Source of the DNA: JBJMHZ01 sp045807125
GTDB lineage: Bacteria > Actinomycetota > Actinomycetes > JAWWOL01
Direction of reading: 5' to 3'
Assembly: GCA_045807125.1 (NCBI GenBank)
Contig: JBJMHZ010000042.1
Location: forward strand, 62,001 to 126,000
Length of the DNA: 64,000 nucleotides
The notes under the pieces: generated by a model
What the model was told of the DNA's origin: nothing
The model's database searches: none
The model's input: the letters and a program-made list of their open reading frames with translations, nothing else
Part shown: positions 43,693 through 53,059 of the stretch, in pieces
Position numbering within the stretch: position 1 is the stretch's first letter
How the letters are laid out: each line of letters starts with the position of its first letter
Program-made: the position numbers and the translations under genes

Positions 43693-44468
43693 GCGGCGGC
43701 CCCGCTCACGTCGGGGAAGCCGGCCGTGCGCCAGGTCCGGCCGTCGGGGGCGACCGCCAGCGCCTCGACGCCGGGAAGCGCCTCGATCCAGTGCCTGGCC
43801 GCCCTGCCCATCGCGAAGGCGGCGGTGGCGTAGGCGTCGATGACCGCCAGGTGATCGCCGACGAGGGTGACGGCGGCCAGGTCGGTGGCGGGGCGACCGG
43901 TGAACGGGTCGATGACGTGGGAACCGCGCTCGGCGAGGCCGCTGGTGGCGACCGCCCGGTCGCTCGCCGCCACGACGGCCACCAGCCTGCCCGGCCGGAG
44001 CGGATCTGCGATGCCGACCCGCCAAGGCCGGCCGGGCATCGCATCACCAGCGAGCTGGATGTCGCCACCACCGTTCACCGCATGGCTCGTGGAGCCCGCG
44101 GCACGCAGTAGCTCGCTGGCTCGCTCGATCGCCCAGCCCTTGACGAGGCCGGACGGATCGAGGGCGCCGTACGGAGTGGCGGTGAAGTAGCCATGCGTCG
44201 CCTCCCGTGCCGCAGCGCACCGGTGCAGCACCTCCGCGAGCTCCGGCGGCCCGTCCCCCACGGCGATCTCACCACGGCCCAACCGGTTGACGGCGCTGTC
44301 GGGCCGATAGGTCGAGAAGGTGGCATCGACCCACTGCAGCCAGTCCACCACCTGCTGGAGATCGGCTGCCGCAACGCCGGGACCGCGGACGTCGATCGAG
44401 ACCACGGTGCCCATGCAAGCCTCGACGTGACGGACCCGCTGCCGGGTGTCGGGCGACGGACCGGTCAC
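43689..44468 (-). CDS. apbE: FAD:protein FMN transferase (ApbE)
   Basis: 259 residues. CMGTVVSIDVRG near the start, DPSGLVKGWAIERA, HAVNGGGDIQLAG, and the Mg-binding end SHVIDPFTGRPATDLAAVTLVGD with DAYATAAFAMG are ApbE hallmarks. The enzyme attaches FMN by phosphodiester bond to threonine in partner flavoproteins; the partner is evidently the FMN-binding protein encoded just upstream. GTG 44468 overlaps that gene's stop (GTGA). No signal peptide or lipobox is visible, so it may act in the cytoplasm. Confidence 0.93.
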   Translation of the reverse strand: MTGPSPDTRQRVRHVEACMGTVVSIDVRGPGVAAADLQQVVDWLQWVDATFSTYRPDSAVNRLGRGEIAVGDGPPELAEVLHRCAAAREATHGYFTATPYGALDPSGLVKGWAIERASELLRAAGSTSHAVNGGGDIQLAGDAMPGRPWRVGIADPLRPGRLVAVVAASDRAVATSGLAERGSHVIDPFTGRPATDLAAVTLVGDHLAVIDAYATAAFAMGRAARHWIEALPGVEALAVAPDGRTWRTAGFPDVSGAAA

Positions 44469-44950
44469 CCGATGCCCGCCTTGTCGAGCGCACTCTGCAG
44501 CGACGTGGCGTACCCCTCGCTCGTGTAGGTGGCGCCGGAGACCGCATCGATGTGCGCGCTCTGCGCGGCGAGCGTCTCCTGCACCAGCACCGGCACCGCG
44601 TAGTTCGCGATCTCGACGCTGTGCTCCTGGTCGTTGGGCAGCTGCAGCGGACGCACGCCGGTGATCCGCTGCCCTGCCACGGTGACCTGCACCTGCACCG
44701 GGCCGTAGGGCGTGTCGGCGGTGGCGCCGGTGAGGGTGCGCCGCGATGCCGGGCGATGACGACCGGCCGCCTTGGAGCGGGTCGAGCCGGTCGGACCCGT
44801 CGAGCCGGTCGGGCCCGTCGAGCCGGTCGATGCGGGGGTGGACAGCCCGGGTCGCAGCGCACCCGCACCGGTGGACGGGTGGCTCTTGAAGCCGAGCAGC
44901 AGCACCATGCCGATGGTGGTGGAGAGGATGGCCAGGACGGCACGCCTCAC
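44465..44950 (-). CDS. Membrane-anchored FMN-binding domain protein
   Basis: 161 residues. One N-terminal membrane helix (AVLAILSTTIGMVLLLGF), a Ser/Thr/Gly/Pro linker made of GSTGPT repeats (about residues 42-57), then an FMN-binding domain with DAVSGATYTSEGYATSLQSAL, whose SGATYT threonine is the flavinylation site. It should carry covalent FMN on the outer face of the membrane. GTG 44950 has GGAGG upstream, 16 bp after the ferric-reductase-like gene. Confidence 0.92.
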   Translation of the reverse strand: MRRAVLAILSTTIGMVLLLGFKSHPSTGAGALRPGLSTPASTGSTGPTGSTGPTGSTRSKAAGRHRPASRRTLTGATADTPYGPVQVQVTVAGQRITGVRPLQLPNDQEHSVEIANYAVPVLVQETLAAQSAHIDAVSGATYTSEGYATSLQSALDKAGIG

Positions 44951-44966
44951 GAGCGACCTCCGTTCC

Positions 44967-46349
44967 TCAGAGCTCGAACGACTCGTGGTGAACGTGGCGG
45001 CGCGCGACGCCGGCCCGGCGCAGGCCCGCCTTCGCGGCCGCGAGCATGCCGGGCGGGCCGCACAGGTAGATGTCGTGGTGACGCAGATCGGGAACGAGGG
45101 CCATCAGCGCCTCCGCCGACAAGGGGTCGCGATGCAGCTCGGCCCAGTGACCGAGCAGGTAGTGCACCCGGGCCCCGCGAGCAGCAGCGATGTGGTCGAG
45201 CTCGCGCCTGAGCACCACCTCTGCCTGGTCGTTGGCGCGGTAAAGGAGCGTCAGGTCGCCGGGCGCCGCGGGCAGTGTCTCGAACAGTGCGCGCAGCGGG
45301 GTGATGCCCGAGCCACCGGCGATGAGCAGCACCTTGCGCCGCCGGCGACGGGCCGCGGTGAGCGCTCCGTACGGGCCCTCTGCGATCACCGGGGTGCCTA
45401 CCTTCAATCGACTGAGCGCCCGGCTGTGGTCCCCGACCTCCTTGACCGTTATCCGCAGCGCTCGCGGATGCGGCGCTGCCGACAGCGAGTACGGATTGGC
45501 CGACCACCACAGGCCGGGAACGAGGAACCGCCACCGGAAGAACTGACCGGGCTCGACGGCCAGCTCGGAGAGCCGCCGACCGGTCATCACGACGGAGACG
45601 ACATCGGTGGCCTCGCGACGCACCTCGATGACGCGCAGCCGGTGCCGCACCGCGGCCAGCACCGGCGTGATCAGCCGGTGCCGGACGAGCAGCACGGCGA
45701 CCACCGCGTACATCGCCGACCAGGCGATGCGAGCCGGACCATTCGTCATGAAGTCGGCACCGGTGGCGAACTGGTGGCTGAACGCGAGAGCGACGGCCAG
45801 GTAGGTGTAGAGGTGCAGGTAGTACCACGTCTCGTAGCGCAGCCGAGCGCGTGCCGCCCGCGCGGATACGATGCCGATGCCCACCAGCAGCAGACCAGCC
45901 ACGGTCGCCATCAGCACGTCGGGGTAGCTCGTCAGCAGCGCCCGCCCCTCCCGGATCGGGTCGGTGCGCGCGGTCACCGCGTACCCCCACGTGATGAGCA
46001 GGCCGTGCGCGACGACGAGGCCGACGACGTACCGGCCGCCCGCCGCGTGCCAGCGGGCCAACCGGTCGGTGCCCACGCCGCGCTCCAAGGAGGGAATGCG
46101 TGCCATCAGCGCCAGCAGCACCACGACCGCGTAGCCGGCGACCAGCCCGGTGATCCGCCCGGCGTTGGTCAGCCAGTCGCCGAGCCCCGAGAACGGCGCG
46201 GTGTCGTGCCACCACAGCAGGAGGACGAGGGCCGCGCCGACCCAGATGCAGGCGAGCACGCGCGACGGCCGCGCCCGCTTGCCGGGGGCGCGCGATGCGG
46301 TACCGGGCCGGGGGCCGGAACGGGTCCGTGCATCGAGGCTGGCGGTCAC
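44967..46349 (-). CDS. Ferric-reductase-like transmembrane flavo-oxidoreductase
   Basis: 460 residues. Six membrane helices carry histidines suited to two hemes (LARWHAAGGRYVVGLVVAHG; YYLHLYTYLAVALAFSHQF). A cytoplasmic FAD/NAD reductase module follows: PGQFFRWRFL, NPYSLSAAP, IAEGPYG, LLIAGGSGITPLRAL, and IYLCGPPGMLAAAK. It should take electrons from NAD(P)H and pass them through the membrane to the FMN-binding protein. GTG 46349 or ATG 46397 is the start. It heads the four-gene operon, divergent from an OmpR-type regulator gene. Confidence 0.92.
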   Translation of the reverse strand: MTASLDARTRSGPRPGTASRAPGKRARPSRVLACIWVGAALVLLLWWHDTAPFSGLGDWLTNAGRITGLVAGYAVVVLLALMARIPSLERGVGTDRLARWHAAGGRYVVGLVVAHGLLITWGYAVTARTDPIREGRALLTSYPDVLMATVAGLLLVGIGIVSARAARARLRYETWYYLHLYTYLAVALAFSHQFATGADFMTNGPARIAWSAMYAVVAVLLVRHRLITPVLAAVRHRLRVIEVRREATDVVSVVMTGRRLSELAVEPGQFFRWRFLVPGLWWSANPYSLSAAPHPRALRITVKEVGDHSRALSRLKVGTPVIAEGPYGALTAARRRRRKVLLIAGGSGITPLRALFETLPAAPGDLTLLYRANDQAEVVLRRELDHIAAARGARVHYLLGHWAELHRDPLSAEALMALVPDLRHHDIYLCGPPGMLAAAKAGLRRAGVARRHVHHESFEL

Positions 46350-46368
46350 CTGGCAACTCTCGGCAGGC

Positions 46369-46390
46369 AACCTCAGAGAACCCTCTGAGA
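46369..46390. promoter_or_regulatory. Direct/inverted repeat in the divergent ferric-reductase/regulator promoter
   Basis: AACCTCAGAGA (46369-46379) and ACCCTCTGAGA (46380-46390) are head-to-tail 11-bp repeats with 9 matches, the spacing used by OmpR/PhoB-type regulators. The same bases also contain the inverted repeat CTCAGAG-N4-CTCTGAG. It lies 20 bp before GTG 46349 on one side and 96 bp before ATG 46486 on the other. Confidence 0.5.
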
Positions 46391-46485
46391 TCACCATGGT
46401 GTCCCCATGAACCTTGGCGGCGGCTGCGCGAGCATGGAGGATCGGAGACGCCGACGTACGGGCGCGAAAGGGCCGGTTCTCCTCC

Positions 46486-47235
46486 ATGACCGTCGAGCCG
46501 ATGCAGACCGCCGGGGCGGCGGCCGCCGGGCTGCTTCGCCCGGACGGCACGCCGGTGCGCGTGCTGCTCGTCGAGGACGAGCCCAGCCTCGCCGAGGTCC
46601 TCGCCAGCGTCCTCGGCCACGAGGGCTGGACCGTACGGACCGCGGGTGACGGCGCCACCGCCGTACGGGTCGCGAGGGAACTGCAACCCGACGCCGTCGT
46701 GCTCGACGTCATGCTGCCCGACATGGACGGCCTCGAGGTGCTGCGCCGGTTGCGCGCGGCGCAGCCCTCGGTCTGCGTGCTCTTCCTCACCGCGCGCGAC
46801 GCGGTCGAGGACCGCATCGCCGGGCTGACCGCAGGTGGCGACGACTACGTCACCAAGCCGTTCAGCCTCGAGGAGGTCCTCGCCCGGTTGCGCGGACTGC
46901 TGCGCCGAGCCGGCATGGCGCGCCCGCCGAGCCAGGAAGTCCTCAGCTTCGCCGACCTCAGCATGGACGAGGACGCGAGAGAGGTACGCAGGGGCAGCGA
47001 GATGATCGAGCTGACCGCCACCGAGTTCGAATTGCTGCGGTTCCTCATGCGCAACCCGCGCCGCGTGCTGTCCAAGGCGCAGATTCTCGACCGGGTCTGG
47101 GATTACGACTTCGGCGGGCAGGCGCACGTCGTCGAGCTCTACATCAGCTACCTCCGCAAGAAGATCGATGCCGGTCGGGAGCCGCTGATCCACACCGTGC
47201 GTGGGGTCGGCTACGTCCTCAAGGCCCCCGGCTGA
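46486..47235 (+). CDS. OmpR-family response regulator
   Basis: 249 residues. Receiver domain: VRVLLVEDEPSLAEVLASVL, phosphoacceptor D74 in VVLDVMLPDMDG, and YVTKPFSLEEVLARL. The winged-helix effector domain contains TATEFELLRFLMRNPRRVLSKAQILDRVW and YISYLRKKID. ATG 46486 is a guess among nearby starts (46501 is another ATG). It is coupled to the kinase gene by the overlap TGATG and lies divergent to the electron-transfer operon, its likely target. Confidence 0.94.
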   Translation: MTVEPMQTAGAAAAGLLRPDGTPVRVLLVEDEPSLAEVLASVLGHEGWTVRTAGDGATAVRVARELQPDAVVLDVMLPDMDGLEVLRRLRAAQPSVCVLFLTARDAVEDRIAGLTAGGDDYVTKPFSLEEVLARLRGLLRRAGMARPPSQEVLSFADLSMDEDAREVRRGSEMIELTATEFELLRFLMRNPRRVLSKAQILDRVWDYDFGGQAHVVELYISYLRKKIDAGREPLIHTVRGVGYVLKAPG

Positions 47236-48725
47236 TGGATCGACCGCGGCGCGGCGCCGGCCGGCGGCCGGTGCGCTGGTTGACCCACCAGCCCTTGCGC
47301 ACGAGGCTGACCGCCGGGCTGCTCGCGCTGCTGCTGCTCGCCTGCATGGTGGTGGGCCTGGCGACGACGCTGGCGCTGCGCGGCTTCCTCCTCGGCCGCC
47401 TCGACCAGCAGCTGACCGCCGCGGCCGCCCGGTTCTCGATCAGCCTCGAGCGCAGCGAGACCGGCGGCGGGAGCGACGGATCCGACGCCGGTTCCGTCGA
47501 GGTGCCGGGCCAGTCCGTCGGCACCCTCGACGTGCGCATCGTCGGTGGTCGGATCGTCCAGTCCGCCATCGTGCAGGGCGATGGTGACCACGACCGGGAC
47601 GACACCGCCGCGCTGAGCGCCGCCGACCGGACCGAGCTGGCCACCATCGTGCCGGACGGGACGCCCCACTCCGTCCCCCTCGACAGCCTCGGCGAGTACC
47701 GGGTACGGGCGGCACGCGGCGTGGCCGGCGACGTGCAGCTCACCGGGCTGCCGCTGCGCCCCGTCCACGACACGCTCGAGCGCCTCGTCGCCGTCGAGAT
47801 CGTCGTGTTCGCCGGCGCGTTGCTCGTCACCGGCATCGCCGGCGCGACGTTCGTCGGTCTCGCCCTCCGACCGCTGCACCGGATGGCCGCCACCGCCACG
47901 GCCGTCTCCGAGCTGCCGCTGACCAGCGGGGAGATCGCCCTGCCGGACCGCGTGCCGTCCGCCGACACCGCCGACGAGGTCGGTCAGTTGAGCATGGCCT
48001 TCAATCACATGCTCGACCATGTCGAGTCCTCACTGACCGCGCGGCACGCGACCGAGGACCGGCTGCGCCAGTTCGTGGCCGACGCGAGCCACGAGCTCCG
48101 TACGCCGCTGGCGACGATCCGCAGCCATGCCGAGCTCGCGCTGCGCGGCATCGATCCGTTGCCCGCCTCCACCGACCACGCACTGCGCCGGGTATTGGCC
48201 GCCGCGACCCGCATGGGGACCCTGGTCGACGACCTGCTGCTCCTCGCCCGGCTCGACGCGGGACGCCCGCTCGCCAGCGAGCCCGTCGACCTGACCCGCC
48301 TTGCCATCGACGCGACGAACGATGCCCGCACCGCGGGTCCCGACCACCGCTGGGCGCTGGACCTCCCCGAACGACCGGTCATCGTCCGCGGCGACGAGCA
48401 CCGGCTCCACCAGGCGCTCGCCAACCTGCTCGCCAACGCCCGTGTCCACACGCCGGCCGGCACGACGGTCGCCGTGCGCCTGCGGGACTGCCCGACCGGC
48501 GTCGAGCTCACCGTCAGCGACGACGGGCCGGGCGTACCGGTGGAGCTGCGGCAGGTTCTCTTCGAACGGTTCGCCCGCGGAGACGGCTCGCGGTCCCACG
48601 CCGCCAGCAGCACCGGACTGGGGCTGGCCATCGTCTCGGCTGTCGTGCACGCGCACCACGGCACCGTCACCGTGGACAGCGAGCGAGGCAGCACCACGTT
48701 CAGGGCCACGCTGCCGAGATCCTGA
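47235..48725 (+). CDS. Sensor histidine kinase (partner of the OmpR-type regulator)
   Basis: 496 residues. TM1 at about 25-50 (AGLLALLLLACMVVGLATTL), an extracytoplasmic sensor region with a Gly/Ser/Asp-rich patch, TM2 near 190-212, HAMP, then HisKA with FVADASHELRTPLATI (H286) and HATPase with LANLLANARVHTP, DDGPGVP and STGLGLAIV. The stimulus is unknown. Its ATG shares a base with the regulator's stop codon, so both are made together. Confidence 0.94.
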   Translation: MDRPRRGAGRRPVRWLTHQPLRTRLTAGLLALLLLACMVVGLATTLALRGFLLGRLDQQLTAAAARFSISLERSETGGGSDGSDAGSVEVPGQSVGTLDVRIVGGRIVQSAIVQGDGDHDRDDTAALSAADRTELATIVPDGTPHSVPLDSLGEYRVRAARGVAGDVQLTGLPLRPVHDTLERLVAVEIVVFAGALLVTGIAGATFVGLALRPLHRMAATATAVSELPLTSGEIALPDRVPSADTADEVGQLSMAFNHMLDHVESSLTARHATEDRLRQFVADASHELRTPLATIRSHAELALRGIDPLPASTDHALRRVLAAATRMGTLVDDLLLLARLDAGRPLASEPVDLTRLAIDATNDARTAGPDHRWALDLPERPVIVRGDEHRLHQALANLLANARVHTPAGTTVAVRLRDCPTGVELTVSDDGPGVPVELRQVLFERFARGDGSRSHAASSTGLGLAIVSAVVHAHHGTVTVDSERGSTTFRATLPRS

Positions 48726-48733
48726 GGCGACGG

Positions 48734-51661
48734 TCAGTCGGCGATGCGGGTGGCGAGCGCCGGCCGGATGCGCGCCGCCCGGCGGGCCGGGCCGACCGTG
48801 GCGAGGATCGACGCGACGAGGGCGATGGCGCCCATCACCGCGACAGTGCCCCACATGATCGGGTAGCCGCTGCGGGTGCCCTCGAACGCCGCGCTCTTCT
48901 GGTACATCAGCCAGGTGGTGAGAATGCCGAGCGCCGAGCCGAGCAGGATGCCCTCGAGCGCGACGAACCCGCTCTCCATGAGGAAGGCGCGCTCGATGGT
49001 CCTCGACCGGAAGCCGAGCGCGCGCAGGATGCCGATCGTGCGGCGGCGCTCGCGAACCGCGCGAACCATCACGACGCCGAGCCCGGTGATGCCGACCAGC
49101 AGGCCGATGGCGAGGAAGCCCTGCATCAGCCGGAAGAACCCGAGGTTGGCGTCGAAGAGCCGGCGCACCGTGCTCGCGAGCGGCGTGGCGACGAGGCTGG
49201 ACGAGAGGTTGCTGCCCTGCAGGGCGGCGGCGAGCTCATCGGCCGACGCGCCGGGAGCGGTACGGATCAACGCCGCGGACACGGTGGCGCCGGTGCCGAA
49301 CTGCGCGCGCACCGCCGTGTCACTCATGACGACGGGGAAGGCGGACGGCGCGAGCGGCGAGTAGAAGACCATCGCGTTGCGCAGGACGCCGGCGATGGTC
49401 TTGCGCGATGACGCGCCGGTGCGCGGATCGGTGATGACGAACGTGTCGCCGGGCCGGTAGTAGTCGCCGGCCGGTCCGCCGGTGGCGCCGAAGAACGGGT
49501 CGAGCACCACGTACTTGGAGTGCGCCGCGACCGCCTGCCACACGTCGGCGTCGGTGACGAGACCCGGTAACCGCTTCTGGAACTGCATGGCCGACACCGC
49601 TCCGGCCGGGACTCCGGCGACGACCGTGCTCACCGGCTCCGTCGAGCGATGCCCGGGGTCGGTGGAGCGGGCCTGCGCCGAGACGACGGGAGCCACTTCC
49701 GTAATGGAAGACGCCGGAAAGTAGTCGCGGCCGCGGTCGAGCAGGCGCGCCGGCGGCACGGCCGGATTGAAGTCCACGCGGATGGAGTAACCGGCGGTTG
49801 CCGCGGCGACCTGCGAATCGATGCTCTTGTTGATGACGCCGCCGATCTCGCTCAGCAGCAAGAGCACCAGCACGATCAACGTGTACATGATGAGCGTCGC
49901 GCCGGTGCGGAAGCGCTTGGCCAGCGGGTACGCGACTGCCAACCTGGCAGCCAGCGCGCTCTCCGAGGGCCGTTCGATGAGCCGACGGACCGGCCGCAGC
50001 AGCGCCGACTGGTTCTCGCTCACCAGCACGACCGCGGAGAAGGCGAGCAGGCTACCGAGGACGACGTACACCGCCATGGACGGCGTGTCGTACAGCTTCG
50101 GCCGCACGAGGTTCGCCAGCAACGTCCACCCGAGCACGGCACCGGCTGCGATCGAGTTGCCGAGCCGACTGCCCAGCAGCCGGCCGAGCAACGGCGTGGC
50201 GCACAGCGCCGCGAGCGCCGGTAGCAGGAACGTGCCCACCGGCTGGCTGGCCGCGACGACCGGCACGGAGGCGACCGCGAGCAGCGCCGCGAGCGCGGTG
50301 GCGACGACGAGCAGGCGGCGCTTCGCCTTAGCGGCCGGCTCGACCTGGAGGTCGCGGATGGCCGCGATGATGTTGAAGCGGCTGATCCGCACGCTGGTCA
50401 CGACGATCGTCGCGAGGGCGATCACCAACCCGAGCGCCGCCCCGTTGACGAGGCTCGTCGGCGTGACCGCGAAGGTGACGTCGAGGCCGTTCCCATCGTA
50501 GGACCAGGAGCCGAAGATCTGAGCGGCCAGGAAGGCGACGCCCCACCCCACCGCGACGCCGAGGCCCACGCCGATGACGGTCGCGGCAGCGGCGTACGCG
50601 GCGCCCTCGAGCGCGAACGCGCCGACCAACCGGGACCGCTTCAGGCCGGTGGCGCGCAGCATGCCGAGCTGGCCCTTCCGCTCCTCCGCGAGCATCACGA
50701 AGATGTTCACCAGCAGCAGCGCGCCCGCGATGATGCTGAAGCTACCGATCATCAGGAACAGTGCGCCGAGGGTGTCACCGGTCGTCCTCGCGGCGCGCAG
50801 GACGTCGCGCTTCGGCGTCTCCACAGCGACGGCGCTCACGGGGCCCAGCGCCTGCTTGATCTGTCGAGTGACCGTCGCGGTGAGTGCATCGCCGCCCTGC
50901 ACCCCGCCGCGGTTGGAGACGAGGGTGACCGAGCGAGGCGGCTGCGCTCCCGACCGCAGGTGGTCGAGCGTCCCCGGCGGGAGGAACGCGTCACGGTTGC
51001 GGGTCGCTCCGAACCCCGTACCGGCCAGGCCGCGCTCGGGCACGATGCGGTCGACGCGGAACCTACTCGGACGTCCGGCGAGGAACAGCGTCACCGTGTC
51101 GCCGGCCTGGGCGTGCAACGCATCGGCGAACGGCTGGTTGACCACCATGTGGCCCGGCTGCGGTGACGGTCCGCTCAGTCCGGACGGGCCGCCGGCCGCG
51201 CCGAACCGGGCCGCCGCAAGGAGGTCGAGGTCCCAAGCGAGCACGCGCGGCTCGGCGAGGCGCCGGCCGCGCTCGTCACGCATGGCGGCGGCCTGGTCCA
51301 CCCGGCCCGACAGGACACCGTCGACGTCGGGCGAGCGGGCGAGCGCGGCGTCCAGGCGGTGGGCGACATCGGCGCCGGTGACCGGCGCGGTGCTGACGAC
51401 CCGCTCGTCGACGGGGCCGAGCGTCCGGTACGCGTCCTGCCGGACCGAGAAGCCGAGCGTGTCACCGACGACGAGCGCGCCGACGATGATCGCGGTACCG
51501 AGCACCGAGCCGGACACCACCAGCGCGGCCTCGGTGCGCCGCCGGGCGATCTGGCGGAAGGCCAGCCAGCGCAGCACCGGCTGCCGTACGGCGAGCGCAC
51601 CCAGGACGAGCGCGGCGGCGGCGACGACCATGACGAGCGGGAGGGTGAGGCCGGGATACAT
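48734..51661 (-). CDS. FtsX/MacB-type ABC transporter permease
   Basis: 975 residues with the layout of large MacB-like permeases: a TM helix, a long extracytoplasmic domain, three helices with SFSIIAGALLLVNIFVMLAEER, a central block of helices, a second extracytoplasmic domain, and a last FtsX module (GITGLGVVMVRAVRERRRTIGILRALGFR). It exports lipids, peptides or drugs, or acts mechanically; the substrate is unknown. It follows the ATPase gene by 11 bp on the minus strand and converges with the histidine kinase gene. Confidence 0.93.
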   Translation of the reverse strand: MYPGLTLPLVMVVAAAALVLGALAVRQPVLRWLAFRQIARRRTEAALVVSGSVLGTAIIVGALVVGDTLGFSVRQDAYRTLGPVDERVVSTAPVTGADVAHRLDAALARSPDVDGVLSGRVDQAAAMRDERGRRLAEPRVLAWDLDLLAAARFGAAGGPSGLSGPSPQPGHMVVNQPFADALHAQAGDTVTLFLAGRPSRFRVDRIVPERGLAGTGFGATRNRDAFLPPGTLDHLRSGAQPPRSVTLVSNRGGVQGGDALTATVTRQIKQALGPVSAVAVETPKRDVLRAARTTGDTLGALFLMIGSFSIIAGALLLVNIFVMLAEERKGQLGMLRATGLKRSRLVGAFALEGAAYAAAATVIGVGLGVAVGWGVAFLAAQIFGSWSYDGNGLDVTFAVTPTSLVNGAALGLVIALATIVVTSVRISRFNIIAAIRDLQVEPAAKAKRRLLVVATALAALLAVASVPVVAASQPVGTFLLPALAALCATPLLGRLLGSRLGNSIAAGAVLGWTLLANLVRPKLYDTPSMAVYVVLGSLLAFSAVVLVSENQSALLRPVRRLIERPSESALAARLAVAYPLAKRFRTGATLIMYTLIVLVLLLLSEIGGVINKSIDSQVAAATAGYSIRVDFNPAVPPARLLDRGRDYFPASSITEVAPVVSAQARSTDPGHRSTEPVSTVVAGVPAGAVSAMQFQKRLPGLVTDADVWQAVAAHSKYVVLDPFFGATGGPAGDYYRPGDTFVITDPRTGASSRKTIAGVLRNAMVFYSPLAPSAFPVVMSDTAVRAQFGTGATVSAALIRTAPGASADELAAALQGSNLSSSLVATPLASTVRRLFDANLGFFRLMQGFLAIGLLVGITGLGVVMVRAVRERRRTIGILRALGFRSRTIERAFLMESGFVALEGILLGSALGILTTWLMYQKSAAFEGTRSGYPIMWGTVAVMGAIALVASILATVGPARRAARIRPALATRIAD

Positions 51662-51672
51662 GACGGTTCACC

Positions 51673-52398
51673 TCATCGCGATGTGGCGGTCATCGGCCGT
51701 TGCGCAGGCACCTGCGTCGTGTCGTCGATCAGGCAGCCGTCGCGCATCCGCAGCAGCCGCCCGGCGCGGGCGCCGATGACCGGGTCGTGGGTGACCAGGA
51801 CGATGGTCTGGCCCTCCACCGCATTGAGCTCGCAGAGCAGGCCCATCACCTGCTCCGCCATGGCGGTGTCGAGGTTGCCGGTGGGCTCGTCCGCCCAGAC
51901 GATCGCCGGCCGGCCGACAAGGGCGCGTGCGATGGCGACCCGTTGCTGTTCCCCGCCGGACATCTCGTTCGGCCGGTGCGTCACCCGGTGCCCCAAGCCG
52001 ACGCGAGCCAGCATGGCGACGGCCAGCTCGCGCGCCTGCCCGCGTGGCGTCCCGGTGAGCAGCAACGGAAGCTCGACGTTCTCCACGGCGGAGAGCACCG
52101 GGATGAGGTTGTACGCCTGGAAGACGAATCCCATCGTGCGGGCGCGATGCTCGGTGCGCCGCGCGTCGCTCATGCCGAACAGGTCGTGACCCTGCACGGC
52201 GACGTTGCCGCCGTCGATGTCGTCCAGGCCGGATAGGCAGTTCAGCAGCGTCGTCTTGCCGGAGCCCGATGGGCCCATGACCGCGACCAACTCACCGGCC
52301 TCGACGGTGACGTCGAGGTCCTTGAGCGCCTCCACCGCGACCGTCCCGGTCCGGTAGACCTTGCGGACGTGGGTGGCGACGAGGAGCGGCGCGGCCAT
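51673..52398 (-). CDS. ABC transporter ATP-binding protein (MacB/LolD type)
   Basis: 241 residues. Walker A GPSGSGKTTLLN, Q-loop FVFQAYNLIPVLSAVENV, signature MSGGEQQRVAIARAL, Walker B AIVWADEPTGNLD, and H-loop LVTHDP. It powers the neighbouring large permease. ATG 52398 is preferred over GTG 52407 because GAGG lies 8 nt before it. First gene of a two-gene operon. Confidence 0.95.
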   Translation of the reverse strand: MAAPLLVATHVRKVYRTGTVAVEALKDLDVTVEAGELVAVMGPSGSGKTTLLNCLSGLDDIDGGNVAVQGHDLFGMSDARRTEHRARTMGFVFQAYNLIPVLSAVENVELPLLLTGTPRGQARELAVAMLARVGLGHRVTHRPNEMSGGEQQRVAIARALVGRPAIVWADEPTGNLDTAMAEQVMGLLCELNAVEGQTIVLVTHDPVIGARAGRLLRMRDGCLIDDTTQVPAQRPMTATSR

Positions 52399-52449
52399 GG
52401 GACTCACCTCGCTTGGCTGAATCGGACAACAGCTCGGACAGGTGACCGA

Positions 52450-52953
52450 TCAGAGCGACAGCACGTCGATCACGTCGCTGCCCATCCGCTGGTCCGGAAC
52501 GGCGTGCGGCTCAGCAGGGACGGGCGCCCGGTGGACGACGACGACGGGGCACGACGCGTGCTGCACCACGGCGTGACTCGTCGAGCCGAGCACCATGCGG
52601 GCGAGCCCGCCATGACCACGGCTGCCGACCACCAGAAGAGTCGCGTCGCGCGAAGCCGCCTCGAGGCACAGGGCCGGATGTGCGAGCACCACGTCGGCAT
52701 GCACCTCCAGGCCGGCGAGCTGGCCGGCGCACTTCGCGAGCGTCTCCCGCAGCATGGCCGCGAAGTCCTCCCGGTGGTCGATCACCTCGACGATGGCCGG
52801 TCCCACGATCTCCGGGCGGTAGGTCGTCACCACGTGCAGCGGGATGCCGCGCATCCGCGCCTCGCCCGCCGCGAAGACCAGCGCATCCCGCGAGCACTCC
52901 GAGCCGTCGATGCCGACGACCACCCGAGGGCCCTGGGCACTGAACCTGATCAT
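52450..52953 (-). CDS. Universal stress protein (single UspA domain)
   Basis: 167 residues. VVVGIDGSECSRDALVFAAGEA at the start and the nucleotide-binding end LLVVGSRGHGGLARMVLGSTSHAVVQHASCPVVVVH (G-2x-G-9x-G-S/T type) place it in the ATP-binding Usp class. ATG 52953 follows GAGGAGG. It is divergent from the CoA-transferase gene, and a weak DosR-like site lies between them. Confidence 0.94.
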   Translation of the reverse strand: MIRFSAQGPRVVVGIDGSECSRDALVFAAGEARMRGIPLHVVTTYRPEIVGPAIVEVIDHREDFAAMLRETLAKCAGQLAGLEVHADVVLAHPALCLEAASRDATLLVVGSRGHGGLARMVLGSTSHAVVQHASCPVVVVHRAPVPAEPHAVPDQRMGSDVIDVLSL

Positions 52954-53031
52954 GATGACCTCCTCGAAGTTCCTGCTACCAGCCTCGTCACCAGGACGGA
53001 GCGGGGCACGAGGCGAAGGTCGCGGGAGCGC

Positions 53032-53045
53032 GGGACCAACGACCA
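53032..53045 (+). promoter_or_regulatory. Weak DosR-like site between Usp and CoA-transferase genes
   Basis: GGGACCAACGACCA matches the local consensus GGGACCTTCGGCCC at 10 of 14 positions. It ends 14 bp before ATG 53060, where it would overlap the -35/-10 region of that gene. Confidence 0.25.
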
Positions 53046-53059
53046 GGCAGAATCGGCCG

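Noticed and set aside
46372..46389. Rho-independent terminator (CTCAGAG/CTCTGAG hairpin)
   Set aside because: It lies between two divergent start regions where no transcript should end, the stem is only 7 bp and there is no T-run; an operator is more likely.
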